Assembly: GCA_949743325.1 (NCBI GenBank)
Contig: CATJTQ010000068.1
Span: 1 to 52,937 of the forward strand
Source: an uncultured Lachnospiraceae bacterium
Lineage (GTDB): Bacteria > Bacillota > Clostridia > Lachnospirales > Lachnospiraceae
Length of the DNA: 52,937 nucleotides
Direction: 5' to 3'
Under the pieces are notes generated by a model, which saw only the letters and a program-made list of their open reading frames with translations, was not told the origin of the DNA and did no database searches. The position numbers and the translations under genes were made by a program. Shown here in pieces: positions 52,622-52,937 of the stretch (position 1 is the stretch's first letter; each line of letters begins with the position of its first letter).

Positions 52622-52937
52622 GTGCAGAAAAAAATAAATAGTATATTTATGTTTTTGGTTATTATCTTTTGTTTTAATTCAGTAACAGTAGATGCTGATT
52701 ACAATACGCCTGTAAAGGTAGCATTGCTTGGTCCTAAGAAAGTTTTAGAGGATAATGCAGATCGATCTGTTTGGATTGACTCTGTCAAAAAATATTATTT
52801 AGATAATGATGAATATTGTTCTGTTACACCATTGAAATATTTTGGGGAGGCCAGTTTTTTTATGTCTTTAACAGGTGCAGATTATTTCTGTGTGCAAAGT
52901 CATGGGAGTCCAAATGGTATTAATTGCTATGATCAAA
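52622..52937 (+). CDS. N-terminal part of a second secreted CHAT/caspase-like protein
   Basis: A frame starting at GTG 52622 (AGGAGGGG at 52605-52612, 9-nt spacing) stays open to the window edge: 105 residues. An N-terminal hydrophobic signal (SIFMFLVIIFCFNSVTVDA) is followed by VKVALLGPKKVLEDNAD and then GADYFCVQSHGSPNGINC. His94-Gly in that segment aligns with ISTHGN of the CHAT-like pseudogene upstream, the histidine half of a His-Cys dyad. The cysteine part lies past the edge, so the assignment is tentative. No lectin domain precedes it. Confidence 0.6.
   Translation, partial: MQKKINSIFMFLVIIFCFNSVTVDADYNTPVKVALLGPKKVLEDNADRSVWIDSVKKYYLDNDEYCSVTPLKYFGEASFFMSLTGADYFCVQSHGSPNGINCYDQ

Overview
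The window is a chromosomal segment from a low-GC, spore-forming Firmicute. The best guess is Clostridia, Lachnospiraceae-like, but no marker gene fixes the genus. The grounds are strong AGGAGG ribosome-binding sites, AT-rich intergenic DNA, a GerA/GerB/GerC germinant-receptor operon, SpoIIR, dockerin-bearing secreted proteins and a gut-type plant-glycan locus. TGA is used as a normal stop (for example in the GntR gene), so the genetic code is standard. I saw no rRNA, tRNA, CRISPR array or intact insertion sequence.

Positions 1-8.8 kb: a glycan-utilisation operon with the tail of a GH43-like glycosidase, two adjacent GH42 beta-galactosidases, a large GH106-like (rhamnosidase-type) hydrolase and a PfkB/KDG-type sugar kinase. 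It fits breakdown of galactose- and rhamnose-containing pectin side chains. Positions 9-11.2 kb: an LrgA/LrgB pair and a DUF362 protein. Positions 11.2-16.2 kb, minus strand: a GntR regulator (YtrA type), ABC ATPase, ABC permease and an N6-adenine DNA methyltransferase with an N-terminal helix-turn-helix, all overlapping. Its sigma-A promoter carries a long palindrome over the -10 element.

Positions 16.5-25.4 kb: an XRE/zinc-ribbon protein, then larE, larB and larC (nickel-pincer nucleotide cofactor synthesis) followed by a five-gene nickel/peptide-type ABC importer. The lactate racemase LarA is not in the window. A palindromic repeat sits between larC and the transporter and supplies the last codons of larC. 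Positions 25.5-31 kb: a MATE exporter, an HPr-like protein lacking Ser46, and a heterodimeric ABC exporter. Positions 31.2-34.1 kb: FapA, divergent from a CheY-like regulator and a CheX-like protein. Positions 34.3-39.1 kb: a two-component system, an anchored protein of unknown function, a VanY-type D,D-carboxypeptidase and ispE.

Positions 39.3-43.9 kb: gerA-gerB-gerC and spoIIR. Positions 44-47.5 kb: a secreted DUF6273-dockerin-SGNH esterase (rhamnogalacturonan-acetylesterase type) and a convergent AraC regulator. Positions 47.5 kb to the end are the most unusual part: an island of secreted proteins. It has two near-identical LRR/half-dockerin proteins, a PepSY-like secreted protein and its decayed second copy, and a ricin-lectin plus CHAT/caspase-like protein split by one in-frame TGA. 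At the window edge begins a second putative caspase-like protein, behind tandem 20/21-bp GTTTACA boxes. Part of the island arose by tandem duplication.
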